Shown here: one piece after another, positions 53,401-63,606 of the stretch
Position numbering within the stretch: the first letter of the stretch is position 1
How the letters are laid out: each line of letters starts with the position of its first letter
Assembly (NCBI GenBank): GCA_012295275.1
Contig: CM022670.1
Coordinates: 9,083,006 to 9,147,005 of the forward strand
Length of the DNA: 64,000 nt
Reading direction: 5' to 3'
DNA from: Chrysomallon squamiferum
Lineage: Eukaryota > Mollusca > Gastropoda > Neomphalida > Peltospiridae
Notes under the pieces: model-generated
What the model saw: the letters and a program-made list of their open reading frames with translations, nothing else
What the model was told of the DNA's origin: nothing
Databases searched by the model: none
Made by a program: the position numbers and the translations under genes

Positions 53401-54104
53401 TTTATTTTTTTTTAATCTTATTTATGTTTTTTAATTTTATTTTATTGTTAACAATAGAATAATACAGTCAAGGTACATCTTACTTGTATTTTTTAACTTT
53501 ATATTATTTATTTATTTATTTATTTATTTTTATTAGTTATTTATTTATTAAATTCTTTGTTATTAATAGTGTAACATAATCTGACTGCATTTATTTAACT
53601 TCATTGCAACTGAAAAACATACAAAAAAGAACAGTGAAATTATTGTCATATAAAGAGTTCATAAACTATAATTATTATTAAAGTTAAAACATACACTGCT
53701 AAAAAGCATTTCATTAACTATGTGAAAATATATATATGTATATGTAAATACACACACACACAGTTACAAAAATACACAGATATACACAAACACATGCACA
53801 TAACTATACTTCCATAAAGACAAGTTGAAAGATTAACAGATAGCTAGATATCTAAAGTTTATTACAAATCTTTTTTTTACACATTCACAGCTAAACATAA
53901 ACATACCCAATCCACTCTACTTTGTAGGTTTTATAAATATCATTTTACATCAGAAATAACAGACACCATAAATCACATATTTAAAAGATACCTGAACTGG
54001 CCTTGCATTAGTGCATTAAAAAAATAATACTTGGTTAGATTCATGTTAATATTTATACACAACACACACACATACATACATACATATATGTGTATATATG
54101 ATGA

Positions 54105-54161
<57 letters not shown>

Positions 54162-54205
54162 TACATACATATACATATGTGTGTATATATGTGTGTATGT
54201 ATGTC

Positions 54206-54258
<53 letters not shown>

Positions 54259-55882
54259 ACACACATATATACACACATATTTATACACACACACACAAAC
54301 ACACACACACACACATTGTTTATATATATATATATAAGTAAACCTGATGAATGTAGAGCTGTTTGGAGGTTACAAACCTGGAGGCTTTCTGCAGTGGTTC
54401 CAGCAAGTCTTCTATGAAAGAAAGAGCATTTTTGTTTTTCTCTTCCATCGTCTCTACGACGTGATGCAACAACGTCATTCGCGGCGTGTTGGATTTCATC
54501 ATCGCCATCTTGTTCAGAGAACTCATTTTGAAAGCAACACAATCTCCAGCATTACTTCCCTGAAAATGTATACCATTATTTTTATATGTTTATGTGTGTC
54601 TCTCTGTTTGTGTCTATATATACATGTGTGTGTATAAGTGTACATGTCTGTCTCTATATGTATGTAAGTATCTGTATGTCTGTGTGTACATATGTATATA
54701 TATATATTCATGTATGTATCTGTGTGTGAATATGTGTATGTGTGTGTTTATATATATATATGTAAATTTCAACACCATTTGACAATCATCATTTTCAATA
54801 CACATAAATATAAACAAACAAAAACACAAACATATTATTTATTTTTCCACACAAGCACTGGAAAATAATTCATATCTGATTAAATATAATTTAAAAAAAA
54901 GAAACAAAACCTTTAAATTAAATCACTTTTACACATTACATCACTTTCAATAAAGCAGCTATTTCCAGTGTTCCTCCTGTATATGGGATGGTGCACATAA
55001 AAAGATAGCTTGCTGTTAAATTATATGAGCAATTAACAAAGTAACTACAGAAAGTGTAAAAAAAAAAAAAAAAATATTTTAACAAATATCTCATACAGAA
55101 GATCAAGATAAAACTGTCTAGATTCAGCTCATAATTAATACCTGAATTTTAATCATTCCCTGTTTGTTTTAAAAGAAATATTAACATCAACATAACAAGG
55201 ATGAATGTTAACTGCTGTATGATTTCTAGCTGAACAATAATGATGATATTTCACCTGATTAATGAAGTTGCCAGCATGAAGGACATAACGTAAAAACACT
55301 TTCAGTGCTTTGTTGTCCATCAGTGTCCTGCAGATGGAGTTAAGAAGCTGAATGTTTGGTCTGATTGACCCCAGCTGCGAGTTGAAGTCCCCCTTCAGCA
55401 ACATCCCCTCCACTCGCACTTTGTACATAGGAATTTGAAAAAGATGGTAAAAGAATTTTTCTGCATTTCCAAGCCGACTGACATCACCATCAAAATGTTG
55501 AATGACATCAATCTACAAAAAAAAAAAATAAATAAAAATAAATAAAAAAATAAAAAATAAACAAATAAATAAATAAATTAATGTACATAAAAACAGAAAA
55601 AAAAACAATTGTTTATATTCTTGTTAAATAGATGATTTTCTGTTAAGATTTCAGAAGAGAAATCTTCTTACAGGATAGGTTGCAGATTATTACAGCTACT
55701 CATTACAAATAAATTTCCTTTTACTTTGTTTACTGCAGTATTATTACTGGAGTTTCAATATCTATAATGTTGATTCTTATGGTAAAATAAAACCAATGAT
55801 ATGAACAGAAAGAAAAAAAATAAATGACAAAAGAAGAATAAATAATGTGAAAACAAAAGACAGAAAAAAATAAATAAAATAA

Positions 55883-55940
<58 letters not shown>

Positions 55941-58900
55941 TAATAAATTAATAAATAAATAAATAAACAAAAATACAGAAATTAGGTTTAACACAATCTC
56001 AGCAATGGATTACTTTATTTTTAGAGCATGAAGAGTTACCTCATCTTGCTGTGGCAGTATTTTCAGCAGACCTCGGAGTTTTTCAACCCCGAACGATCTC
56101 GCATCACAGTTTTTGATCATCTCAATAATCTGCTCATTTGTTTTTCTGAACTGTTTGAGAAAAATGTTGATGTTCATACTCCTCTTTGGGTCCAGAAGTG
56201 TGATCTGAAATTTAAAAATAAAAATTTAAATAAAACAATAAAATGATCGGGTAATAAATTGTGACATATGAGGGGCTCAGATCCACGTTCGTTTTATCCA
56301 AAAGAAATAAGAAATGAAAAACAGGTGCTGATAACATCCATTTGTCCCCTGTGTCAACTATATTAAACTATAAGTACAAACAACTTAAAATGTTTATAAA
56401 ACTTTATTTAATTTTACACTTTAAGAATTTTTATTTAGATACTTTAATATTTAATAACTTCAAATTACTTGTTGCCTTGAAATAATGCACTGTGGATAAA
56501 ACCTATGGTAATTCAATAAATAAATTTATAATATTAAAAATATATAACTCTTTGTCACAAATAACAGTAATTAATCATGTTTCAGGAAGGTCTATTTAAA
56601 AAAAAATGTCTACCTCTGAGCTGGTAGACTGTCGTCTCATGAGTTTTTCATCCTGTGGCACGTCTGGAATCACAGCTGTTTTCTGAGAAAACATTTCTTC
56701 AAGTCTGTCGTATTCCACCTTGACAGCATCCTTCATTTTCAGAACATCTTCCCAAACACTGTTTCCTGATAAAGAAAATTAAATAATAACAAACAAACAA
56801 ACAAAAAAAAAAAAAAAAAAATAAATAAAAAAATAAAAAATAAATAAATAAATAAATAAATTATAAATAAAAAGTATTTTTATTTCAAATTAAATATAAA
56901 TTATTTGATCATTTATTCATTTATTTTATTTCAATTTTTATTTTAAAACCATTTCATAGGTTCATGTTTAAAATTAAAAAAAAAAAATTAATAATAATAA
57001 AAATTAAAAATTAAATTAAATAAAAACCTAAAAAGAACAAGTAACACAACACCATTTATCCCACTTTCACCCGATCCTCTTAATAAATATGTTTTAGATG
57101 CTCCGACGTTAAAAATAATTCAATCAATTTATATCCATCGTGTTTACTAATCTAAGGGGAATAACTCTCATAACTTAAGAACAAATAGAGTTAAGTACCT
57201 TACTAAATATCTCGTAAAAATTGTTTAATACATTTTATGTAAATTTGATCGTCGATGTTATTCTTTTGATGCAACAGCAAGATCAAAATAATACTTGGTT
57301 ACATTAAGTTTGATGTTCTGATTGAGAAAAATGGACTTTTTATTCAAACTGTCAATTCGTTTTTAACACAGTGATAAAATATTCTATTAATCTTATATTA
57401 AATTTTATTTATTTAAATATAATTAATATTTCTTTATTTTACTTCCTTACTTACCTCCTACATATTTAATTACTCATTTCTAAATAATCAACTTGTTTAC
57501 TTATTTATATTTAAAATATCTTACTATGAATATTATGAGGTAATATCTTGTTCCAAACAAAGTGCTTCATCTTGCAGTGTGGCTGTGGTGTTTTAATGCC
57601 ATCTATCTGGACTCCTGCAGGAGACAGTCCTTGTCTAACATGATTTAGTGGCATTCCAGGAGAAGGGGGAGGCAGTGGTGGAGGGGAACCGAACATAGGC
57701 GGAGGAGGGGGAGGCGAACCCGGTGATGTAGACGCTCCTGGAGGTGGAGGTGGTGGTGGTGGTGGCGGAGGTCCTGACCCTGGAGGAGGGGGAGGTGGTG
57801 GTGGTGGTGGTGGAGGAGGACCTGAACCTGGGGGAAGTGGAGGTGGTGGTGGTGGTGGTGGTGGTGGAGGGGGCACTGATCCTGGTGGCGGCGCTGTTTC
57901 TGATGGTGCGTTTCCTTTCTGACTTCTTCGACCAAGTATTGCACTAGCACGTGAAAGACCTCTTGGTGACATCACACATTCGTCCGTCTGGACTTCTTTA
58001 TCACATCTGTTGTCAGCCGACAGCTGACGGTTGGCTTTAGTTATGTTTTCTACAGCCTGCTGAGCAAACCTCTCTATCGCGATCCACGTCGATTCGCTAT
58101 ACAGCAAAATACATAAAACAAATACAATAATAACTCATCACAGTCATAATCATCATGATCATTATTACTATTACTATTATTATTATTATTATAAATATTA
58201 TCATTACTACTATTATTACTACTACTACTATAAAATATGTATTACAGAATCATTCTTTGTTGGAAGACCATTTTTGTTCTGTACAATTAACATCCTCGTA
58301 GCATGAAATTAAATCGTTCTGGGCTGATGATGATGATGATAAATAAATAAATAAAATCTTAATATCAGTTTATTTAACACGTACGTTTGAACTACTGTAT
58401 GTTGAGACCGCCATTTAAACGTGTATTTAATAGAACACGTTAAACAAAATAATTCTTAAATATTCAGATACTCCTAATAATTATCTGAAAATTGTTTATT
58501 TTATGTTTTTAGCTTAGCATCAATCACTGCACAACTAACTTTTTCTCTTTCTTCATTTTTATTTATTTATTTATTTATTATATATATATTTCTTTTCTTA
58601 ATGACCGTTTATATTAAGGATGTGGTTTAAGATTTGAAAGCTGGTGTGACTAAATAAACAAACCTCTGTGTTGTGTTGGGCTCAATCTGATACAGGCTGT
58701 ACAGAATGCCAAGAAAGGAAGCACCAGTAGGACAGTCACCAACCTGGAGCAAAAAAGAAGAAAAAAGAGTTACATTTAAATATGCCCAGTACATTATTAT
58801 TATTATTATTATAACAGTGAACATTTTGGTGATATTTAATGGGGTTTTTAAAAAAAAATTTTTTTTAACAACAGTTCATATTCTTTGTATCAATGTTAAA

Positions 58901-59616
58901 ACATGTTTGTAGAGTGTCTTTCTGTAACAGAATGTGCGAAAATACAAGACATCAACGGGAATAATGATAAAATTAAAGCAACTATTAAAGTAGTTTTAAA
59001 AACTATTCTTTTGGTCCTTTAAATATCTGTTAGCAGCGAGCGACTTTAATCGGTCTTTTATCACTGTTAGTATTTGCTTATCGATATAAAGCATCTTCAG
59101 TTTTCATCGTGACAGTGAAAAAAAAAAGTATAAATGTTTCTCGAATATCGAATCGAACATGGAGTCGAACATGTTGTTGAGCGAACTGTATAAACCGATG
59201 ATGATAACAAAGGTGTCTTTAAGTATTTTGGCTTACAACACTGAAAATAATTTTAACAGTACCGATATGTTATTTTAATTAAATAATAAAGGGCGATAAC
59301 GATTTCTTTCGGCAGTAACCTTTCTTTAAACTGCTTTTACATGCACAACTGAAAACACTGTTAACAGTACCTACATATAATTTTTATTCAATATAAAAAT
59401 GTTTATTTTGTATGTAACCTTTTTGTAAATTGCTTTAAACAAGTCTTCGTGTTTAGTGAGATCAACGGAGAGGTTGTTCAGTTCTTCGAGGGCGTCCGAG
59501 TCAGCGCTGAGTTCTTCTTCGAACACGTCACACTGCACGTTCAGGTTTTCATCCTGATCATCTCGCATTGTGTGGATGACTTCCAAAATGTTCAGCGCTT
59601 TGAAAATAATAATAAC

Positions 59617-59656
<40 letters not shown>

Positions 59657-60126
59657 GATTTTTAAAAAGTAAAAAAAAAAAAAAAAAAAATATTATTTTA
59701 GAAAACATGAAAACACTGTTGCTAATGTTATTGTTGTTGTTTTAAGTTCACTCATCTGTTTATTAGGAAAATAAAAGAAACCGAATTAATAATAAGACGA
59801 AGTAAATATTTTGTTTCAAATAATTAAAAAAAGAAACCACATTTCAATTGCTTTTTACAATGACATATTTATTACAATAAGTAGTTTAACTATCATACTG
59901 TTATATTAATTTTTCAACGTAAATGAACTTTAATTACTCTTTTATGTACGAAGATGGCTGACGTACCAATGAATTCATTACGTATTCTCGTTCTGTCTCG
60001 GATGTTCTCGTTTGCAAAAATGATGGCGTTAATTAACGCCATGACGGTAGTCTTGTACGTTGTCAGGTCCGCCCGCTTCAGTTCGTTTATCAGGAGGCTG
60101 AACCGATAGTGCAGTTTCTGCCACGT
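50269..60126 (-). CDS. INF2-like: INF2-type formin, twelve exons, 5' end not found
   Basis: Twelve exons join in consistent phase to 2262 nt (753 residues plus stop). The order is: C-terminal part of the DID armadillo-like domain, a linker, a long proline-rich FH1, a complete FH2, and a short C-terminal tail with a DAD/WH2-like motif D-N-L-V-N-E-I-K-R-G-K-V-L-R-R (about residues 720-734). Human INF2 matches throughout, for example RIRNEFI against QLRNEFI in the DID and NINIFLKQF in the FH2. Having both a DID and this FH2 points to INF2 (Drosophila Form3) rather than FHDC1, which lacks the DID. INF2 polymerises and severs actin filaments, with roles at the ER and in mitochondrial division; DID-DAD contact autoinhibits it. 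The tail ends about 30 residues past the DAD, far shorter than human INF2, and has no CAAX box. The N-terminal DID (about 190 human residues) is missing from the recognised exons. Confidence 0.95.
50861..50942 (-). CDS. INF2-like: INF2-like exon 11 (charged helix after FH2)
   Basis: 82 bp, phase 0 in and phase 1 out, bounded by TGTTTTAG and AAAAA|GTGAGT. Encodes a Glu/Arg/Lys-rich helix (R-K-Q-Q-A-E-K-A-E-R-R-R-R) equivalent to the end of the FH2 coiled segment in human INF2. Confidence 0.92.
51188..51498. repeat. 26-bp minisatellite, 12 copies, in INF2-like intron
   Basis: Twelve near-identical units of CCTTTCCCTAATCCCTGRNACTCTGT, one of them 24-25 bp. Two main variants differ at an internal GCCAC/GGTAC site, with GATAC in the last copy. 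On the sense strand each unit contains GGGATTAGGGAAAGG. The array ends about 24 bp from the 5' splice site of exon 10. Confidence 0.98.
51522..51686 (-). CDS. INF2-like: INF2-like exon 10 (FH2 C-terminal helices)
   Basis: 165 bp, phase 0 both ends, CCACCAG acceptor and CAACAG|GTACTG donor. Encodes E-A-D-T-D-I-G-D-V-E-E-A-L through F-C-E-N-E-K-T-F-H-L-N-E-F to K-A-C-Q-Q, the end of the FH2 (compare human Y-L-C-E-D near the same place). Confidence 0.94.
52437..52557 (-). CDS. INF2-like: INF2-like exon 9 (FH2)
   Basis: 121 bp; TTATTTCAG acceptor, ATAGAG|GTCAGT donor. Phase 2 in (completes Arg), phase 0 out. Encodes F-S-L-D-N-I-K-S-E-F-K-Q-V to K-F-Q-D-F-I-E. Confidence 0.93.
53178..53330 (-). 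repeat. Tandem duplication, period about 78 bp, in INF2-like intron
   Basis: TATATTTTAACTCTTAAAT followed by TGAGGATTT.GTTTT occurs twice, starting near 53201 and 53279. Confidence 0.85.
54056..54345. repeat. Alternating purine-pyrimidine tract (CA/TA/TG blocks)
   Basis: Almost 290 bp of alternating CA, TA and TG dinucleotide blocks, ordered so that CA blocks face TG blocks across TA cores. It can form Z-DNA and several hairpins. It begins about 33 nt downstream of the exon 8 donor on the sense strand. Overlapping open frames on both strands are artefacts. Confidence 0.97.
54378..54559 (-). CDS. INF2-like: INF2-like exon 8 (FH2 core)
   Basis: 182 bp, phase 0 in and phase 2 out; TTTTCAG acceptor, CTCCAG|GTTTGT donor. 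Encodes G-S-N-A-G-D-C-V-A-F-K-M-S-S-L-N-K-M. The FH2 lysine in the G-F-K position is kept, although the preceding Gly is Ala. M-T-L-L-H-H-V-V-E matches human V-T-L-L-H-H-V-L-E. Confidence 0.95.
54590..54770. repeat. Decayed GTAT/GTGT repeat
   Basis: TG-, TA- and GTAT-rich sequence in the intron between exons 7 and 8. Confidence 0.85.
55255..55512 (-). CDS. INF2-like: INF2-like exon 7 (FH2)
   Basis: 258 bp, 86 codons, phase 0 both ends; TTTGTAG acceptor, AATCAG|GTGAAA donor. Encodes I-D-V-I-Q-H-F-D-G through Y-V-L-H-A-G-N-F-I-N-Q, containing the G-N-[FY]-x-N signature. Confidence 0.95.
55870..55970. repeat. (AAT)n/(AAAT)n microsatellite
   Basis: About 17 AAT triplets and then AAAT tetranucleotides, in the intron between exons 6 and 7. 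Confidence 0.97.
56040..56204 (-). CDS. INF2-like: INF2-like exon 6 (FH2 lasso/linker to knob)
   Basis: 165 bp, 55 codons, phase 0. Encodes I-T-L-L-D-P-K-R-S-M-N-I-N-I-F-L-K-Q-F, including the conserved actin-contact Ile in N-I-F-L, then L-L-K-I-L-P-Q-Q-D-E. Close to human I-T-F-L-D-A-K-K-S-L-N-L-N-I-F-L-K-Q-F. Confidence 0.96.
56614..56765 (-). CDS. INF2-like: INF2-like exon 5 (start of FH2)
   Basis: 152 bp, phase 1 in and phase 0 out; TTTATCAG acceptor, TCAGAG|GTAGAC donor. Encodes N-S-V-W-E-D-V-L and a charged linker ending R-R-Q-S-T-S-S-E. The tryptophan aligns with N-S-M-W of human INF2. Confidence 0.92.
57525..58096 (-). CDS. INF2-like: INF2-like exon 4 (linker, FH1 polyproline, FH2 lasso)
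   Basis: 572 bp, phase 2 in and phase 1 out; TGTATAG acceptor, CATA|GTAAGA donor. After the DID end (E-S-T-W-I-A-I-E-R-F) comes a polar linker and an FH1 with three proline runs of 11-13 residues separated by P-G-S-G. These are profilin-binding sites that feed actin to the FH2. The exon ends with K-M-K-H-F-V-W-N-K-I-L-P, the FH2 lasso tryptophan segment. The FH1 DNA is a purine-rich GGX repeat on the plus strand. Confidence 0.95.
58664..58743 (-). CDS. INF2-like: INF2-like exon 3 (DID C-terminal helices)
   Basis: 80 bp, phase 0 in and phase 2 out. Encodes V-G-D-C-P-T-G-A-S-F-L-G-I-L-Y-S-L-Y-Q-I-E-P-N, aligning with human A-Q-L-L-S-V-L-Q-G-L-L-H-L-E-P. Confidence 0.92.
59419..59597 (-). CDS. 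INF2-like: INF2-like exon 2 (DID)
   Basis: 179 bp, phase 1 in and phase 0 out; TTTCAAAG acceptor, AAAAAG|GTTACA donor. Encodes A-L-N-I-L-E-V-I-H-T-M-R-D-D through L-T-K-H-E-D-L-F-K-A-I-Y-K-K, matching human L-Q-L-L-D-V-L and H-Q-E-V-F-A-S-L-F-H-K. Confidence 0.94.
59604..59655. repeat. (AAT)n microsatellite
   Basis: About 16 triplets, starting 7 bp beyond the exon 2 acceptor, so the branch-point region of this intron is microsatellite. Confidence 0.97.
59967..60126 (-). CDS. INF2-like: INF2-like exon 1 recognised (DID middle)
   Basis: 160 bp, phase 0 in and phase 1 out; TTGTTTCAG acceptor, CATTG|GTACGT donor. Encodes T-W-Q-K-L-H-Y-R-F-S-L-L-I-N-E-L-K through A-L-I-N-A-I-I and R-I-R-N-E-F-I, matching human Y-R-F-S-I-V-M-N-E-L and Q-L-R-N-E-F-I. 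The clear acceptor shows that more 5' exons exist. Confidence 0.95.
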
Positions 60127-60512
60127 CTGAAACAATTTCACATTTTAAGGTTAATTACTGATCTGGGAATTCTGTACAAGCGTCAAGCGACATATAACGA
60201 ATTAAAACAGAATTGAACAACACAGACAGGAAAGCTTTAATGGCAGCTTTGCAGTTTCCCAAAATAAAAAGACAGAACCATTTTCATATAAGTAAAACTA
60301 ATACCGATAAAGAAGATTACAGTTATATTATTATTTCTGTCGTTGTCGTTGTGGTTGTTATGTAAGCTACACGAAAACGCCATGAGATATAGATACAGTT
60401 TGTTGAAATGAAGTTGCTGCTTGTAAAATAAGTAAATAAAACAATAGTTAATGTTACGTATTTTTATTTAAAGACGAGTGTTGTTTAATTTATATTCAAT
60501 TTTTTTTTTTAT

Positions 60513-60543
<31 letters not shown>

Positions 60544-60892
60544 TATTTTTATTTATTTATTTATTTTTGTTTTGTTTTGATCTTTGCATTTTTATATATG
60601 TATACGTGTTCGAATGTAATGAGAAAAAATAATGGAAACGTTTGTTTAAAATAAAGAAGAAGAAATCTTCATTTTAATGGAAACCTTTTCTGTACATATC
60701 ATGAGATATCTGAGCTAGTGCTTTCTATATATATTACAAATGCGATATCCCATTCAACTATTGTTACAGTGTGGCAGTTTGTTCTAGTACTAATAACATG
60801 AACTAATTCGTTCATATTTTTTAGTAATTCACGAAAATACGAAAGCCTGCAGAGTGATATATGTATATATCTGTATATATACATACATATAT

Positions 60893-60894
<2 letters not shown>

Positions 60895-60932
<38 letters not shown>

Positions 60933-60952
60933 ATACACACGTACACACACTC
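60895..60952. repeat. (CA)n microsatellite
   Basis: CA repeat with a few interruptions, preceded by a TATATG stretch. Confidence 0.96.
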
Positions 60953-62527
60953 ATATAATGAACCCTCCTAACTGTACTTTTTGTTTTATTATTAACTGTT
61001 GAGCTTTCTAGTTATGTAGATGAAAGAATCTGTTGTGTTCAGAACAATGAATCAGTAAGAACGTTTACAGCGTGTATTTATTTATGATACATTTAAACAA
61101 CGTTGTACTTACAGAAGAAAACAGAATACTTGTAAATCGACTGTCAGTCTCTATATACGTACTGTGTGCAAATACAAATCGTATTTTATGGGTACCAATA
61201 GTAAGATCAAAAGCTGTGTTCCAAAGTCATTAATATCTTCTTTGTGTGATTCGATCTCTCTGTTTACAAATTATATAATCAATTAATCTTTTTAATTTTT
61301 TATTTTTTGAAAAAAAAGAAGAAAAAAAAAAAAAAGTAAAAGAAAAAGTTTTTCCGTGTTTTGAAATCAGACACTGTGCTCGGTCAAACCTAAGTTAGGT
61401 TTTCTATTCACGTGCTGCATACATAGCTCTTTTATTATTATATTTTTTTCAAATGCAGTTCTCTAAAACAAGACCATCTTTCATTTGCCCGGTGTCATAA
61501 ATTATTCTGTCGACAGATGAGAAGAAATGTGTTTGTACAGTGTTGTGTCATTTATCATCGTGACTACTGTGGAGTTATTAAAAAATAATAATAAAATAAA
61601 TAAATAAATAAATGAAAATAAAAGAAAATAAAAGAAATAAGAAAGAAAGAAAGAAAGAAAAAGCCGGGAAATGGATAAAATATTTTTTCTGTTTACATTT
61701 TTTCTTTTCTTATTTTTTTCTTTTTTCTTTTATTTAATTTTAATTAAAAAAAAAAAAAAAAAAAAAATTATTTGTCCAAAAAATTATGAAAAGGAGCATG
61801 AATTTGGGCCACAAACATTCAAAAGACTGGAAAATCGTTTATGTTTATCACAGACTCCATAATGAAATGTTAGTGCTATATTTAGCATTCTTAGTTTTTT
61901 GTTTTAAAAAACTTTTTTTCAGAAATTAATTCTAAACGCAATTATATTTCGAATATCATGATTCATACTTTCTGTATCACGTTACTTTAGCGTTAACGCC
62001 TCGAACAAACCTTGGAATCTGACGTAGTGTGATAAATACAAGCTTCGAGATAAGATATAGATTAAACGGGTTTCCTCAATCTTATCATCTCAAAGACTCT
62101 CTATGTCAATTTATACAAAACATTTATCCACAAAAACACATACCCACACACATTCCATTCGTTATTTTCAAATACATTTAAGTTAGTGTCAGGTAGAAAA
62201 ATGTGAAACAACAAAAAAAATCGGAGATTGTTCCAGAATTTATAACGATAAAAACAATCAGTGAGTGCCAAGTACTGAAGTGATCTTCACGATCTGTCTG
62301 CAAGCCTTTGAAATGAACTAGCAGCGCCAGCAACACAACATCAAGGAGTGAGCCACGTTCAGCATGCGTGTTTGTATACTTATTTTTATATACACACAAG
62401 AACCAGTGCTATTTGTACGTATGTATGAATAGGTATATGTATGCAAGCATGTGTATTATATATTTGAATATTCTCTGTCTTAATTACGTATGATTAGACT
62501 CTGCACGCAGACAATATTCGGGAACGC

Positions 62528-62605
62528 ACTGGCGCAGGAGGACAAAGTCCAATCACGACCCCACAAACCCGTCAGATGTCGCTGACGAGGCTCGAACGCA
62601 TGGCA
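62528..62605 (+). repeat. tRNA-like A-box/B-box pair (possible SINE)
   Basis: TGGCGCAGGAGG (about 62530-62541) fits the A-box TRGYNNARNNGG, and GGCTCGAACGC (about 62589-62599) is B-box-like with one mismatch at its start. The surrounding 120 bp is unusually GC- and CpG-rich for this window. A/B spacing is about 60 bp, longer than a simple tRNA. Confidence 0.35.
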
Positions 62606-62684
62606 CCCATTCGCCCGACCTCCGAGGGCGGAGAACGTTATGATAAGCCATCAAGACAAACTTATATATATGTTTGAATGTTTG

Positions 62685-62686
62685 TA

Positions 62687-62728
<42 letters not shown>
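62685..62728. repeat. (GT)n microsatellite
   Basis: About 18 uninterrupted GT units after GTATGTAT. Confidence 0.97.
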
Positions 62729-62729
<1 letters not shown>

Positions 62730-63154
62730 ATAAGTACAAAACATCTATTGACACGTACGTGTGTATGTATCTATATGCAAAAATGGATCGACAATTTAAC
62801 CCAACTACGTTCTAAAATAACTAATTATTTACAATGATATCATAAAGAATTTACCCACGACATTATTAATAACATACAAGTTATCATCACATGATACCAG
62901 ACAAGCTTACTGTTGAGAAATATCATTACTGTACATAATCACATGTCCAGTGGGCGTATATATTGCCATCTTATAAAAACAGATATCTGCCCCTAATACT
63001 TTGTCTAAGACAGCCGAAAACACACCGGTCAGTACCTTTAATATAACAAATACTGTATGTGCGTACATTTGTACGTATATATATAGGTATCTTTGTGTAT
63101 GTTGGATTGTGTGTATTTGTATGTGTGTGTATGATGTACGTTTCTATACAACAT

Positions 63155-63159
63155 GTTTC

Positions 63160-63191
<32 letters not shown>

Positions 63192-63375
63192 GTGAGTGTG
63201 TTTGTGTATTTATGTATGTGTGTATGTGTGTATGTGTGTATGTGTATATATATATTAATGTGTGTGTGTATGCGAGTCTGGTGTGTATAGGTGGATGTGG
63301 GCGTTTGTATAGAGTGTATGTGTGTATATTTAATAATACACGTGTTTGTGTATGTGTATGTATGTATGTATGTAT
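63155..63375. repeat. TA/TG/GTAT compound repeat
   Basis: TA blocks followed by TGTG and GTAT units. The many short open frames on both strands are artefacts. Confidence 0.93.
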
Positions 63376-63408
63376 GATGTATGATGATGATGATGATGAT
63401 GATGATAA
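63376..63408. repeat. (GAT)n microsatellite
   Basis: Nine or so GAT triplets. Confidence 0.95.
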
Positions 63409-63498
63409 AGTATATAGAAACGGGAGAGTATAGGGATAAATATATGAACATTCAAGAAAAGCGCTCACACACATACACACATATTTTTATTATGATCA

Positions 63499-63516
63499 TT
63501 ATTACTGCTGCTGCTG

Positions 63517-63598
<82 letters not shown>

Positions 63599-63600
63599 TT
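63499..63600 (+). repeat. (CTG)n-(CTA)n-(TTA)n compound triplet repeat
   Basis: TTA, four CTG, then CTA and TTA triplets. In the frame of the ATG at 63607 all 34 codons from 63499 to 63600 are leucine codons, and the nearest upstream in-frame stop is TGA at 63493-63495. Confidence 0.95.
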
Positions 63601-63606
63601 CCAGTC

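Larger units (their letters stand above)
60127..63606. other. Non-coding interval upstream of recognised INF2-like exons
   Basis: Probably intron or 5' flank of the INF2-like gene. It holds T/A tracts, a CA repeat, GT repeats and a SINE-like A/B-box pair. No convincing exon of the missing N-terminal DID was found. CpG is visibly more frequent here and across about 57-64 kb than in the first 50 kb. Confidence 0.6.

Noticed and set aside
53973-54542. 189-codon minus-strand frame overlapping INF2 exon 8
   Set aside because: It is a different frame from the FH2 coding frame, and most of it is translated CA/TA/TG repeat.
57645-57950. His/Leu-rich and Val/Glu-rich frames over the FH1
   Set aside because: Shadow frames of the CCX/GGX proline repeat.
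60699-60860. Minus-strand open frame after a CTGCAG acceptor-like site as an INF2 5' exon
   Set aside because: The peptide shows no similarity to the DID, and no suitable donor in phase was seen.
61113-61260. Minus-strand interval between GTAAACAG and TCT|GTAAGT as an exon
   Set aside because: All three frames contain stops before the donor, and the peptide does not resemble a formin.
62225-62350. Minus-strand frame with L-L-D-V-V-L-L-A-L resembling the DID G-L-D-L-L-L-E-A-L
   Set aside because: No acceptor precedes it, the following conserved C-V-R-A-V-M-N segment is missing, and its order relative to the 62.9 kb candidate is reversed for a minus-strand gene.
62903-63035. Minus-strand segment reading A-I-Y-T-P-T-G-H-V, resembling human INF2 DID C-I-Y-S-P-E-G-H-V, before a GTAAGC donor
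   Set aside because: The spacing to the next exon fits, but the donor phase (2) does not match the phase-0 start of the exon at 60126. The flanking L-D-A-L-x-x-Y-K conserved in the family is absent, and the acceptor is weak. Probably coincidence, worth a transcript check.
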